Source: JBEKCB01 sp052139675
GTDB lineage: Bacteria; Planctomycetota; Brocadiia; CAIUPP01
Length of the DNA: 64,000 nucleotides
Direction: 5' to 3'
Assembly: GCA_052139675.1 (NCBI GenBank)
Contig: JBKQWE010000025.1
Span: forward strand, 8,774-72,773
Position 1 is the stretch's first letter. Each line of letters begins with the position of its first letter. Made by a program: the position numbers and the translations under genes. The notes beneath the pieces were generated by a model, which ran no database searches, was not told where the DNA came from, and was given only the letters and a program-made list of their open reading frames with translations. Below are positions 7,820-16,981 of this stretch, one piece after another.

Positions 7820-10198
7820 ATGCGAAATCCACCGGCGGTGCGTCTGGCCCTCGCCGCATTATGCCTGGGCGCTCTCTCGTTCCCGGCGTCCGGCGAAACG
7901 AAGCCCGCGACGGAGCCTTTCGGCTTCTCGGGGATGGAGATGTACAAACTCGACTGGGACACGAGCAACCTGCGCCTGGCCGACGTGAACGGCGACGGCC
8001 TGACCGACATCGTCGTGGTCAACAACGCGCGCGCGCGGATCGAGTGCCTCTTGCAGCGCCCGAAAACCGCCGGCGCCGCGAAGGCCCCGGCGGCGAAACC
8101 GGCGGACGCGGAGCCGAACGAGATCCCCAACGACGCGCGCTTCGACAGCCGGCCCTATCTGACCGAGAAGCACGTCTACAGCCTGGAGCTCGGCGACCTC
8201 AACGGCGACGGCCGGACGGACATGGCGTACTACGGCGACCCTCGCGAACTCGTCGTGGTCTACCAGGACAAGAACGGGCAATGGGGACCGCGCCGGACGT
8301 TCGACATCGCCGACGGCTCCACGCAGATGAACGCCCTGGCGATCGGCGACCTGAGCAAGAGCGGCCGAAACGACCTGGTTCTCCTCGGCACGGACGGCAC
8401 CTACTTCTTCCACCAGAACGCCGCCGGCCAGCTCGAAGCGCCGATCAAGGAATCGGGCCTGCCCGACGGCGCCGTCGGCATCGCCATCGCCGACTTCGAC
8501 GGCAGCGGCCGAAAGGACCTGCTCTACTTCTGCAGCGACGAGGCGGCGCCGTTCTGCTTCCGGTTCCAGAACGCCGAAGGGCGGCTCGGCCCCGAAGTGC
8601 GCTGCAAGGCGCCGCCGATGAGCAGCGTGGCCCTCGGCGACCTGGACAAGGACGGCTGCACCGAGCTGGTCGCGATCGAGCGGGCGCAGGGCCGGCTGGT
8701 GGTTTACAAGGTCGGCGCCGAGCCGGCGGATCCCGGCTCGCTCCTCGACGGGCCGTTCGAGCGCTACGCGCTGCGCGGGACCGGCTCGCGCCGCGCGCAC
8801 CCGCTGGCCTTCGGCCCGCTGACCGACCCGAAGCGGATGGACATCGTCGTCGCCGACCCGGACGCGGCCGAGATCGAACTCTTCCGCCAGAACCAGTCCG
8901 GCCAGTGGGACCGGCAGGCCGCCTTCCCCTGCCTGCAGGGCGTAACGGACCTCGCCGTGCTCGAGGTGGACGGCGCCCCGGCGGTGCTTGTCCTCAGCCC
9001 CGATGAACCGATGCTCGGCTTGATGCGCCTCGACGCGCAGGGCCGCCTGACCTTCCCGCGGTCGCTGCCGATCGTCGGCAAGCCCACGTGCATGTGCGTT
9101 GCCGACCTCTTCGCCGACGGCAAGCGCGAGATCCTCTACGTCTCCTCCCAGGACCGCGAAAAGTCCATCCGCGTGCTGGCCATCGGCCCGGGCGACACGT
9201 TCACCGAGAGGATGAGCATCCCGATCCAGGACGCGCGCACCGATCCCGATGGCCTGCTCGTGGCCGACGCGAACCAGGACGGCCTGCCGGACATCCTGCT
9301 CTTCACGCCGTACCAGGAGATGCGCATCTTCAAGCAGACGCTCGATGCGGAATTCGTTGACGTCTCGCGGGGGCCGGATTACGGCAAAGGGCTCGTGCAG
9401 GGCGTCACGAAGCGGTCCGTCTCGGTCGCCGACCTGAAGGGCGACGGCAAGCCGACGATCCTGGTCGCCTCGAAGAGTTTCGCGCGCGCGCTGCGGCTCG
9501 ACGACAAGGACCGGATCGAGATCGTCGAGCAGTTCAACGGCCTGGCGCCGACCAGCCAGATCGTGGCGGCCTCCGCCGTGCGGCTCAATGGAAGTTCGGC
9601 TACGGACATCCTCCTCGCGGACGAGGCGAACCACTGCCTGACCGTGCTCCGGGCGAACAAGACCGGCGCGTACGAAGTCGTGGATAAGCTCCAGACCGGC
9701 GCGGTCAACCTCCAGCAGCTGCACGTCGCCGACCTGGACGGGAGCGGCAAGCCGGCCATCATCCTGGCCGGGCAGGACGATTTCCACATCCTGCGCCCGG
9801 GCCTGCCGCGCGTGGCGCTGCGCTCGATCGCCTCGTACGAGTCGCCGGTTCGCAACGGGCGGCTGGAGAACGTCGAGGTCGGCGACCTCCGCGGCGACGG
9901 CCGGCCGCAGATCATCGTCACCGAGGGGACGAAGCAGTTGATGGAACTGCTGACGTGGCGGAAAGAGGAGCCCGCTCTTCGCAGCTCCGCCGCTACGGCG
10001 GGCGTAGAAGAGCCGCGCATTGAGCGCGCGCTCGCGTGGCCGATCTTCGAGGCCAAGCCGTTCCTCGGCGGCCGCATGGGCCCCGCGCCGACGGCCTCCT
10101 CGGAGCCGCGCGAGTTCGCCATCGGCGCCGTCACCGGCGGCCAGCCGGACATCGTCCTGCTCATCCACGACCGGATTGTGATTTACGAGCAGGAGTGA
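7820..10198 (+). CDS. Secreted FG-GAP/VCBS-repeat protein
   Basis: A 792-residue exported protein with a clear signal peptide (RNPPAVRLALAALCLGAL, likely cut after FPASG). The rest is built from about nine FG-GAP/VCBS-type blades recognisable by their Asp-rich cores, for example ADVNGDGLTDI, GDLNGDGRTDM, ADFDGSGRKDL, GDLDKDGCTEL, ADANQDGLPDI and ADLDGSGKPAI. Such repeats form beta-propellers that bind calcium and often mediate protein-protein or carbohydrate contact outside the cytoplasm. No catalytic domain, membrane anchor or sorting signal is visible at the C-terminus, so the protein is probably periplasmic or secreted. ATG 7820 was chosen because AAGGAGG lies at 7802-7808. The substrate or partner is unknown. 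Confidence 0.85.
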   Translation: MRNPPAVRLALAALCLGALSFPASGETKPATEPFGFSGMEMYKLDWDTSNLRLADVNGDGLTDIVVVNNARARIECLLQRPKTAGAAKAPAAKPADAEPNEIPNDARFDSRPYLTEKHVYSLELGDLNGDGRTDMAYYGDPRELVVVYQDKNGQWGPRRTFDIADGSTQMNALAIGDLSKSGRNDLVLLGTDGTYFFHQNAAGQLEAPIKESGLPDGAVGIAIADFDGSGRKDLLYFCSDEAAPFCFRFQNAEGRLGPEVRCKAPPMSSVALGDLDKDGCTELVAIERAQGRLVVYKVGAEPADPGSLLDGPFERYALRGTGSRRAHPLAFGPLTDPKRMDIVVADPDAAEIELFRQNQSGQWDRQAAFPCLQGVTDLAVLEVDGAPAVLVLSPDEPMLGLMRLDAQGRLTFPRSLPIVGKPTCMCVADLFADGKREILYVSSQDREKSIRVLAIGPGDTFTERMSIPIQDARTDPDGLLVADANQDGLPDILLFTPYQEMRIFKQTLDAEFVDVSRGPDYGKGLVQGVTKRSVSVADLKGDGKPTILVASKSFARALRLDDKDRIEIVEQFNGLAPTSQIVAASAVRLNGSSATDILLADEANHCLTVLRANKTGAYEVVDKLQTGAVNLQQLHVADLDGSGKPAIILAGQDDFHILRPGLPRVALRSIASYESPVRNGRLENVEVGDLRGDGRPQIIVTEGTKQLMELLTWRKEEPALRSSAATAGVEEPRIERALAWPIFEAKPFLGGRMGPAPTASSEPREFAIGAVTGGQPDIVLLIHDRIVIYEQE

Positions 10199-10209
10199 AC
10201 GGCGACTTT

Positions 10210-10290
10210 GCCGCGAAGAGGCGCAAGGGACGCAAGAAGCAAACGAAAAACTCCTACGGTGAAGCCGTGCCTCTTGCGCCTCTTTGCGGC
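10210..10290. repeat. Palindromic repeat downstream of the FG-GAP gene
   Basis: An 18-base left arm at 10210-10227 and its near-perfect complement at 10273-10290 (one mismatch) enclose a 45-base loop. The arms read as GAAGAGGCGCAAG and its complement. It can form a strong hairpin and may serve as a terminator, though no T-tract follows. Confidence 0.65.
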
Positions 10291-10312
10291 TAAACCCTTT
10301 TCGGCCGAACAC

Positions 10313-10531
10313 ATGATGAAGATTGAAATCGAGCGCGAAACGGATGGCCGTTGGATCGCAGAAGTGCCGGATATGCCGGGAGTTATGGCGTATGGCAAGA
10401 CGCGGAAAGAGGCCGTCGCCAAAGTGGAGGCGCTGGCGGAGCGCGTCATCGCTGACGTGCCATCTTCTTCAGTTGCTCATGGCGGAAGCAACTCACGACG
10501 TGGTCATTCACCATTCCGACCGCCTGCATGA
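10313..10531 (+). pseudogene. Truncated HicB-family antitoxin remnant
   Basis: The first 50 or so residues match the HicB antitoxin fold well: MKIEIERETDGRWIAEVPD, then MPGVMAYGKTRKEA and VEALAERVIADV. The similarity stops near base 10460, exactly where the 3' end of the convergent tag gene begins. The last 23 codons are antisense to tag and look meaningless. The usual C-terminal DNA-binding part is missing and no HicA toxin gene lies on either side. I therefore read this as a truncated remnant and not a working toxin-antitoxin module. A functional orphan HicB-like fold cannot be excluded. Confidence 0.6.
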
Positions 10532-11034
10532 AGGCATAGCAGATCGTCGAGCCCACGAAGCTGAAGCCGCGCTTCTTCAGCTCTTTGCTCATTCGGTCGG
10601 AGAGCGCGGTCCTGTCTGGAATCTCCGCCAGCGTGCGCCAGGCGTTCTGCAGCGGCCGATGGTCCACATAACGCCAGATGAAGGAGTCGAAGGAGCCGAA
10701 CTCCTCCGCGGCGGCGAGCGCACATCGCGCGTTTCGAATCGCCGATTCGATCTTCAGGCGATTGCGAACGATGCCCGGGTCGGCCAGCAGGCGCCGGACA
10801 TCCGCCGCCGAATAGCGCGCGACCTTCCGCGGATCAAACCGGTCGAACGCCTTGCGATAGTTCTCGCGTTTCCGGAGGATCGTCAGCCAGCTCAGCCCCG
10901 CCTGCGCGCCCTCGAGGACCAGGAACTCGAAGAGCCCGCGCTCGTCATGCAAAGGCGTTCCCCATTCGCGGTCGTGGTACTTCACATACAGCGGATCGCT
11001 GACGCCCCATTCGCATCTTTTCTTCGTGCGTGTT

Positions 11035-11045
<11 letters not shown>
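10446..11045 (-). CDS. tag: DNA-3-methyladenine glycosylase I
   Basis: Excises 3-methyladenine from alkylated DNA as the first step of base excision repair. The 199-residue protein has the full Tag signature, including the zinc ligands: Cys in KRCEWG, His in KYHDREWG, and the C-terminal His and Cys in VNDHVVSCF. The substrate-pocket region is also present (LFEFLVLEGAQAGLSW). The start at 11045 (MKAETRTKKRCEWG) overlaps the end of the upstream sigma-54 activator by 11 bp; an earlier in-frame ATG at 11069 would overlap more. The 3' end runs over the HicB remnant on the opposite strand. Confidence 0.93.
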
Positions 11046-12699
<1,654 letters not shown>

Positions 12700-12714
12700 G
12701 AAGTTCCTCCTTCA

Positions 12715-12812
12715 GTGCATCGTAATCGTAATCCTAATCGTAATCGCCGTTCGTCGTTTCAGCAGAACAAAGGCCGATTACGATTAGGATTACGATTACG
12801 ATTACGATCACG
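12715..12812. repeat. Palindrome built of ATTACG/TAATCG hexamers
   Basis: The arm at 12721-12746 and the arm at 12775-12800 are perfect 26-bp inverted repeats, each a run of the 6-bp unit TAATCG (or its complement CGATTA). The right side carries one more hexamer before the match resumes, showing copy-number change of the unit. The element sits between the divergent activator and glycerate kinase genes, so it is not a simple terminator. Confidence 0.8.
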
Positions 12813-12852
12813 ATGCCGGATCGTAACACGCCGTTTCCGTCTTGTCCATCGT

Positions 12853-12882
12853 TTGACCGGCCGGACGCGGCGCACCTATAAT
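12853..12882 (+). promoter_or_regulatory. Promoter for glycerate 2-kinase
   Basis: TTGACC (12853-12858), an 18-bp spacer and a perfect TATAAT (12877-12882), 25 bp before the ATG with a GGGAG ribosome-binding site between. Confidence 0.6.
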
Positions 12883-12907
12883 CCTGAACGGAACGGGAGA
12901 CTGGGCC

Positions 12908-14263
12908 ATGGACAAGAGAGCGCGCAGGGACCTCCTCGCAATCTTCGAGGCCGGGCTCGCGGCGGCCGACCCGGCTGAAGCGGTGCGGCGGCACGTGGTC
13001 CGGCGCGGGCGGAAGCTGTGGCTGGGAGATTATTCCTGCGACCTGGCGAAGGTGCGGAACATCTTCGTCGTCGGCGCGGGCAAGGCGTCGGCGCAGATGG
13101 CCGGCGCGCTGGAGGAAATCCTCGGCGAGCGGATCGCCGGCGGCTGGATTAACATCAAGTCGGGCGGCGGCGTTGAGAAGACGCCGCTGCGGCGGATCCA
13201 CGTCCATGAGGCCGGGCATCCGGTCCCGGACGAAGCCGGCCTGCGCGGCGCGCGCGAGATCGTCAAGATCCTCGAATCGGCCGGCGAAGGCGACCTGGTG
13301 CTGCTGTGCTTGAGCGGCGGCGGCTCGGCGCTGATGCCGCTGCCGGTCGCCGGCGTGTCGCTGGCGGACAAGCAGGCGGTCACGCAGGCGCTCCTGGCGT
13401 GCGGCGCGGACATCCGCGAAATCAACACCGTGCGCAAGCACCTGTCGCAGTTGAAGGGCGGGCGATTCGCGCAGGCGGCGCAGCCGGCCGAAGTCGTCGC
13501 GCTGATCCTCTCCGACGTGGTCGGCGATCCGCTCGATGCCATCGCGTCGGGGCCGTCCGCGCCGGACAGCACCACTTTCGCCGACGCGCTGGCCGTGCTG
13601 AGCAAGTACGGAATCGAATCGCGCGCGCCGCGGAGCGTGCTGGAGCATCTGCGCGCGGGCGCGGCCGGGGCTGAGCCCGAGACGCCGAAGCCCGGCGACC
13701 CGATCTTCGCGAAGGTCCGCAATCTGGTCATCGCGAACAACGCCGCCTCCGTCGCCGCGTGCGCCCGCAAGTCCCGCGCGCTCGGCTATCGCCCGCTGGT
13801 GCTCTCCTCCACGATCGAGGGCGAGGCGCGCGAAGTGGCCCGTGTGTGCGCGGCCATCGCGCGCGAGTCGCTCGCGAGCGGCCGGCCCGTCGCGCCGCCG
13901 GCCTGCCTGATCTGCGGCGGCGAGACCACCGTTACGCTCCGCGGGACCGGGCGCGGCGGCCGGAACCAGGAGTTCGCCCTCGCCGCCGCCCTGGCCGCGC
14001 GCGGGCTGGAAGGCGTGGCCATCCTCGCCGGCGGCACCGACGGGACCGACGGCCCGACCGACGCGGCCGGCGCCCTGGCCGATGGAGCGACCTGCGACCG
14101 CGCCGCTGGACTCGGCCTCAGCGCCGCGGATTTCCTGGCCCGCAACGACTCGTACCATTTCTTCCAGCCGCTCGGCGACCTGCTGATGACCGGGCCGACC
14201 GGCACGAACGTCATGGACTTGTACCTGCTCCTCGTCGGCCGGCCGAAGCGGAATCCGCGCTGA
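12908..14263 (+). CDS. Glycerate 2-kinase (MOFRL/DUF4147 type)
   Basis: Phosphorylates D-glycerate to 2-phosphoglycerate, feeding glycerate from serine, glyoxylate or sugar acid breakdown into glycolysis. The 451-residue protein shows the DUF4147 N-terminal domain (LLCLSGGGSALMPLP, NTVRKHLSQLKGGR, SDVVGDPLDAIASGP) and the C-terminal MOFRL domain (GRNQEFALAAAL, GTDGTDGPTDAAGA). Length is normal for the family. It has its own promoter and stands divergent from the sigma-54 activator across a palindromic spacer. Confidence 0.92.
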   Translation: MDKRARRDLLAIFEAGLAAADPAEAVRRHVVRRGRKLWLGDYSCDLAKVRNIFVVGAGKASAQMAGALEEILGERIAGGWINIKSGGGVEKTPLRRIHVHEAGHPVPDEAGLRGAREIVKILESAGEGDLVLLCLSGGGSALMPLPVAGVSLADKQAVTQALLACGADIREINTVRKHLSQLKGGRFAQAAQPAEVVALILSDVVGDPLDAIASGPSAPDSTTFADALAVLSKYGIESRAPRSVLEHLRAGAAGAEPETPKPGDPIFAKVRNLVIANNAASVAACARKSRALGYRPLVLSSTIEGEAREVARVCAAIARESLASGRPVAPPACLICGGETTVTLRGTGRGGRNQEFALAAALAARGLEGVAILAGGTDGTDGPTDAAGALADGATCDRAAGLGLSAADFLARNDSYHFFQPLGDLLMTGPTGTNVMDLYLLLVGRPKRNPR

Positions 14264-14303
14264 GGTCCGCCGCGGAGCGCGGGAAATTGCCCGCCGTTCT
14301 GCG

Positions 14304-14333
14304 TTGCGAAGGCGGCGGCGTTTTTGGTAGGCT
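14304..14333 (+). promoter_or_regulatory. Candidate promoter for the tRNA-binding protein
   Basis: TTGCGA (14304-14309), an 18-bp spacer and TAGGCT (14328-14333), about 43 bp before the ATG at 14376. Confidence 0.35.
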
Positions 14334-14375
14334 GTTCCCGATCCGCTGGGTTGCGCGCGTTCGGAGAGGAGCAGG

Positions 14376-14696
14376 ATGATCCCATTCGCCGAATTTCAGA
14401 AGCTGGACCTGCGCGTCGCGAAGGTCCTTTCCGTCGAGAACCATCCGAACGCCGACAAGCTGTACGTGCTCAAGATTGACCTGGGAGGCACGGAGCGGCA
14501 GATCGTCGCCGGTCTGCGGGCGTATTACACGCCCGAGCAGCTCCTGGGCTCAGAGATCGTCGTCGTAGCGAACCTCGAGCCGGCCCTGCTGCGCGGAGTG
14601 GAGAGCCAGGGCATGCTGCTGGCGGCGCAGGACGGACCGAGGGTGCTGGTGCTCCGGCCGGACGGCCAGGCCGCGCCCGGTTCTCGAGTCTCATAG
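14376..14696 (+). CDS. Stand-alone tRNA-binding domain protein (MetRS C-terminal/CsaA-like)
   Basis: A 106-residue OB-fold protein matching the tRNA-binding domain found at the C-terminus of methionyl-tRNA synthetase and in CsaA. Visible blocks are FAEFQKLDLRVAKVLSVE, HPNADKLYVLKIDLG, RQIVAGLRAYYTPEQLLG and ESQGMLLAA. As a free protein it could act as a trans-acting tRNA-binding subunit for a MetRS lacking the domain, or as a CsaA-like chaperone; MetRS is not in the window. A GAGAGGAG ribosome-binding site precedes the ATG. Confidence 0.85.
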   Translation: MIPFAEFQKLDLRVAKVLSVENHPNADKLYVLKIDLGGTERQIVAGLRAYYTPEQLLGSEIVVVANLEPALLRGVESQGMLLAAQDGPRVLVLRPDGQAAPGSRVS

Positions 14697-14740
14697 CGCC
14701 TGATGGCCCGGCGTTTGGCGGAGATTTGGATTTGGTTGTG

Positions 14741-15250
14741 ATGCAAGGCGGGTATTACGAGGTCGCCACCGGCACGCGCGCCGTTTACGTGCGCGTGCAC
14801 GGACTCGCGACGATGAGCAACTGCCTGTGCCTGCGCACCTCCCTGGAAGCCCTGCTCGCCGCGGGGCGCAGCTTCATCGTCGTGGACCTGGCCGATTGCA
14901 CGGGGATGGACAGCACGTTCATGGGCGTGCTCGCCGGCGCGGCCACTTACGAGCAAAACGACAAGACGCCCGGCGTCGCCGCGGTCAACGTCTCCGAGCC
15001 GCTGCTGCAACTGCTGAAAAATGTGGGGCTCACGGAGCTGATTTTCGTCGAGTCGGAGCCGTTCGAAACGCCCGCCCTGGAATTCGTCCGGCTCGAGGAG
15101 CAGCGCGGCGAAAAGGAGCGCCTGGCGTGCGTCCATGCCGCGCACGAGCACCTGATGAAGATCAACGACCGCAACGAGGAGATCTTCCGCCCGTTCGTGG
15201 CCGCGCTCGAGCTGGAGATGAGGCAGCGCGGAATGAAGGGAACGGACTGA
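14741..15250 (+). CDS. STAS-domain protein (anti-sigma antagonist-like)
   Basis: A 169-residue protein whose first 110 residues look like a STAS domain: a central beta strand FIVVDLADCTGMDSTFMGV gives the phospho-acceptor loop, with Ser or Thr in MDSTF at the expected place. STAS proteins bind anti-sigma kinases or sensory partners in partner-switching pathways. The C-terminal 50 residues are a charged helix with no known domain. No kinase or sigma factor lies beside it. The start is uncertain: ATG 14741 was chosen, but in-frame TTG 14726 and GTG 14738 are possible. Confidence 0.65.
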   Translation: MQGGYYEVATGTRAVYVRVHGLATMSNCLCLRTSLEALLAAGRSFIVVDLADCTGMDSTFMGVLAGAATYEQNDKTPGVAAVNVSEPLLQLLKNVGLTELIFVESEPFETPALEFVRLEEQRGEKERLACVHAAHEHLMKINDRNEEIFRPFVAALELEMRQRGMKGTD

Positions 15251-15342
15251 AGAATGCGGATTGCGAATTGCGGAGTGCGGATTGGACGGCGAAAGCCTTC
15301 GCGCTAATCCGCAATCCGCATTCCCCAATCTGCAATTCGTGA
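15250..15342. repeat. Imperfect palindrome with ATTGCGG-type units
   Basis: Between the convergent STAS gene and lpxD, GCGGATTGCGAATTGCGG on the left is followed by a complementary run on the right (AATCCGCAATCCGCATTCC). A GGCGAAAGCC-type inner hairpin lies between the arms. The position between convergent genes fits a bidirectional terminator. Confidence 0.65.
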
Positions 15343-15345
15343 GGG

Positions 15346-16362
15346 TCACTCTTCCGTTTTTCCGCCGCGCTTCAGCTCGCGCATCATCTCGTAGAGCCGC
15401 GACAGTTTCTTGATCATCACGATCTGGCGCTTCTCGTCCTGGATGCGCTGCGCGGGCGCGCCGAGGATGACGGAGTCCGCCGGCCAGGAACGGGAGACCT
15501 TGGAGGAGGCCCCGACAATGCAGCGGTCGCCGAGCGTAATCCCGTTCGTGAGCCCCACGTCCTCCGCCAGCAGCACGTTCCGGCCCAGCACCGTGCTGCC
15601 GCCCATGCGCGCGTAGGCGATCAGCATCGAGTTCGCCCCGATCCGGCAATTGTGCGCGATGTGGCTGTGGTTGTCTATCTTCACGCCGTTCTCGATGACC
15701 GTCTTGTCCATCGTCGCGCGGTCCACGGTGCAGTTGCACCCGATCTCGACGTCGTCGCCGATCTCCACCGTGCCGACCTGCGGCACCTTCACGTGGCGGC
15801 CTTCGATCTGGAGATAGCCGAAGCCGTCGCCGCCGATCGAGCAGCCGCTGTGGATGATCGTCCGGCTCCCGATGCTCACGCACTCGCGGAGGGCCACGTT
15901 GGAGTAAATGATCGAATCGGACCCGACGGCGCAATGCGCGCCCAGGGTGCTGTTCGGATAAATGACGGTCCGGTCGCCGACGACGCAGCCGTCGCCGAGG
16001 ACCGCGTGCGCGCCGAGCCCGACATCCTTGCCCAGCCGCACGCCCGCGCCGAGGACCGCCGACGGGTGAATGCCGGCCGGGTGCGCGCGCTGCTCCTTCT
16101 CCACGAGGGCCAGCAGCATCCCGAAGGCGAAGTACGGGTTCGCGACGACGATCTGCGCCGCGGCCATTCCGGCGACGCGCTCCGGGACGATCACCGCGGT
16201 TGCTCGGCTGGCGGCGGCCGCCTTGAGGTTCTCGCGCTTCGCGAAGGTGATGTCGCCCGGCCCGGCCTGCGTCAGGCCGGCCACGCGCTCGACGATCGCA
16301 TCGCCCGGTCCGATCAACTCGCCGCCCACCATGCGGCTCACTTCCGCGACAGTCAGTTTCAT
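15346..16362 (-). CDS. lpxD: UDP-3-O-acylglucosamine N-acyltransferase LpxD
   Basis: Adds the N-linked acyl chain during lipid A synthesis, using an acyl-ACP donor. The 338-residue protein has the LpxD N-terminal uridine-binding domain (KLTVAEVSRMVGGELIG, GPGDITFA) and a long left-handed beta-helix of hexapeptide repeats. The catalytic His lies in IDNHSHIAHNC, and the conserved GGDGFGY loop precedes it. A C-terminal helix ends the protein. Start at 16362 has AGGAGAT upstream; the longer reading frame is not needed. Its presence indicates a lipid A-bearing outer membrane. Confidence 0.94.
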   Translation of the reverse strand: MKLTVAEVSRMVGGELIGPGDAIVERVAGLTQAGPGDITFAKRENLKAAAASRATAVIVPERVAGMAAAQIVVANPYFAFGMLLALVEKEQRAHPAGIHPSAVLGAGVRLGKDVGLGAHAVLGDGCVVGDRTVIYPNSTLGAHCAVGSDSIIYSNVALRECVSIGSRTIIHSGCSIGGDGFGYLQIEGRHVKVPQVGTVEIGDDVEIGCNCTVDRATMDKTVIENGVKIDNHSHIAHNCRIGANSMLIAYARMGGSTVLGRNVLLAEDVGLTNGITLGDRCIVGASSKVSRSWPADSVILGAPAQRIQDEKRQIVMIKKLSRLYEMMRELKRGGKTEE

Positions 16363-16396
16363 GGTGCGATCTCCTGCTGATACCAGGTCGAACGCA

Positions 16397-16425
16397 ATCA
16401 TAGCACGGCGCGAAAGCCCGGACAA
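16397..16425 (-). promoter_or_regulatory. Candidate promoter for lpxD
   Basis: On the minus strand, TTGTCC (16420-16425), a 17-bp spacer and TATGAT (16397-16402), about 35 bp before the lpxD start. Confidence 0.5.
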
Positions 16426-16437
16426 CCGGCGGCGGCG

Positions 16438-16496
16438 CGGGCGGCCCTTCGACTTCGGCTCAGGGCCGCCCTGAGCAAGGCCGAAGGGGCGGCCCG
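16438..16496. repeat. GC-rich palindromic intergenic repeat
   Basis: An imperfect inverted repeat around GGCTCAGGGC/GCCCTGAGC, with outer arms of GGGCGGCCC and CCTTCGACTTCGG against its complement. A similar CTTCGGCTGCGCTCAGGGC core recurs near 37855. It separates the divergent lpxD and small acidic protein genes. Confidence 0.65.
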
Positions 16497-16528
16497 CGAA
16501 ATATTTTCAAAATTTTGTCGAATTGGGG

Positions 16529-16556
16529 TTGACAAGGCGGTTGCCGATGGTATAAT
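16529..16556 (+). promoter_or_regulatory. Near-perfect sigma-70 promoter for the small acidic protein
   Basis: TTGACA (16529-16534) and TATAAT (16551-16556) are both exact consensus hexamers, separated by 16 bp. The preceding 25 bases are A/T-rich (an UP-element-like stretch), unusual in this G+C-rich window. It should be the strongest promoter visible here. Confidence 0.75.
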
Positions 16557-16631
16557 TCGCCCCTTTGATGCCTGCGGTTGCATCTCGGACGGCTCAACCC
16601 TGATGGCCCTATTGAAGGAGAAGGCGCAAGC

Positions 16632-16832
16632 ATGATCGCGAAGGCTCAGATGTCGAACAAGAGATCGAGGACCGCTCGGCTGCCGCTTCTGAAGGAGCGC
16701 TACCAGAAGCTCATTCTGAAGCAGCGGCAGGAGATCGAGAAGGAACTGCTGGAGAGCTTCCAGGAAGAGAACGACCTGGAAATGGAGATGGAGTCCGAAC
16801 CCGATCAAACGGCCATGATCGAAGCCGAGTAA
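16632..16832 (+). CDS. Small acidic helical protein, unknown function
   Basis: A 66-residue protein I do not recognise. The N-terminal 20 residues are basic (MSNKRSRTARLPLLK). The middle is a charged amphipathic helix likely to form a coiled coil (ERYQKLILKQRQEIEKELLE), and the tail is strongly acidic (ENDLEMEMESEPDQ). AAGGAG at 16615-16620 supports ATG 16632; the frame is open further upstream. The exact-consensus promoter and ideal spacing suggest an abundant protein or a small regulator such as an RNA polymerase- or nucleoid-associated factor. No zinc-finger cysteines are present, so it is not a DksA/TraR protein. Confidence 0.65.
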   Translation: MIAKAQMSNKRSRTARLPLLKERYQKLILKQRQEIEKELLESFQEENDLEMEMESEPDQTAMIEAE

Positions 16833-16981
16833 CGCTCCCCCTCGAACGGCACAATCCCGCTTCGTCCACGGCACACCCCATCGCGACCGAGCGCCGGTTC
16901 CCGGAACCCGTCCGCGTTCAGGAACCGGCGAGCGCTCCCCGTGTCGGCGCGCCGCGCGCGGCCGGGGCGGGCGAGTCCCGG

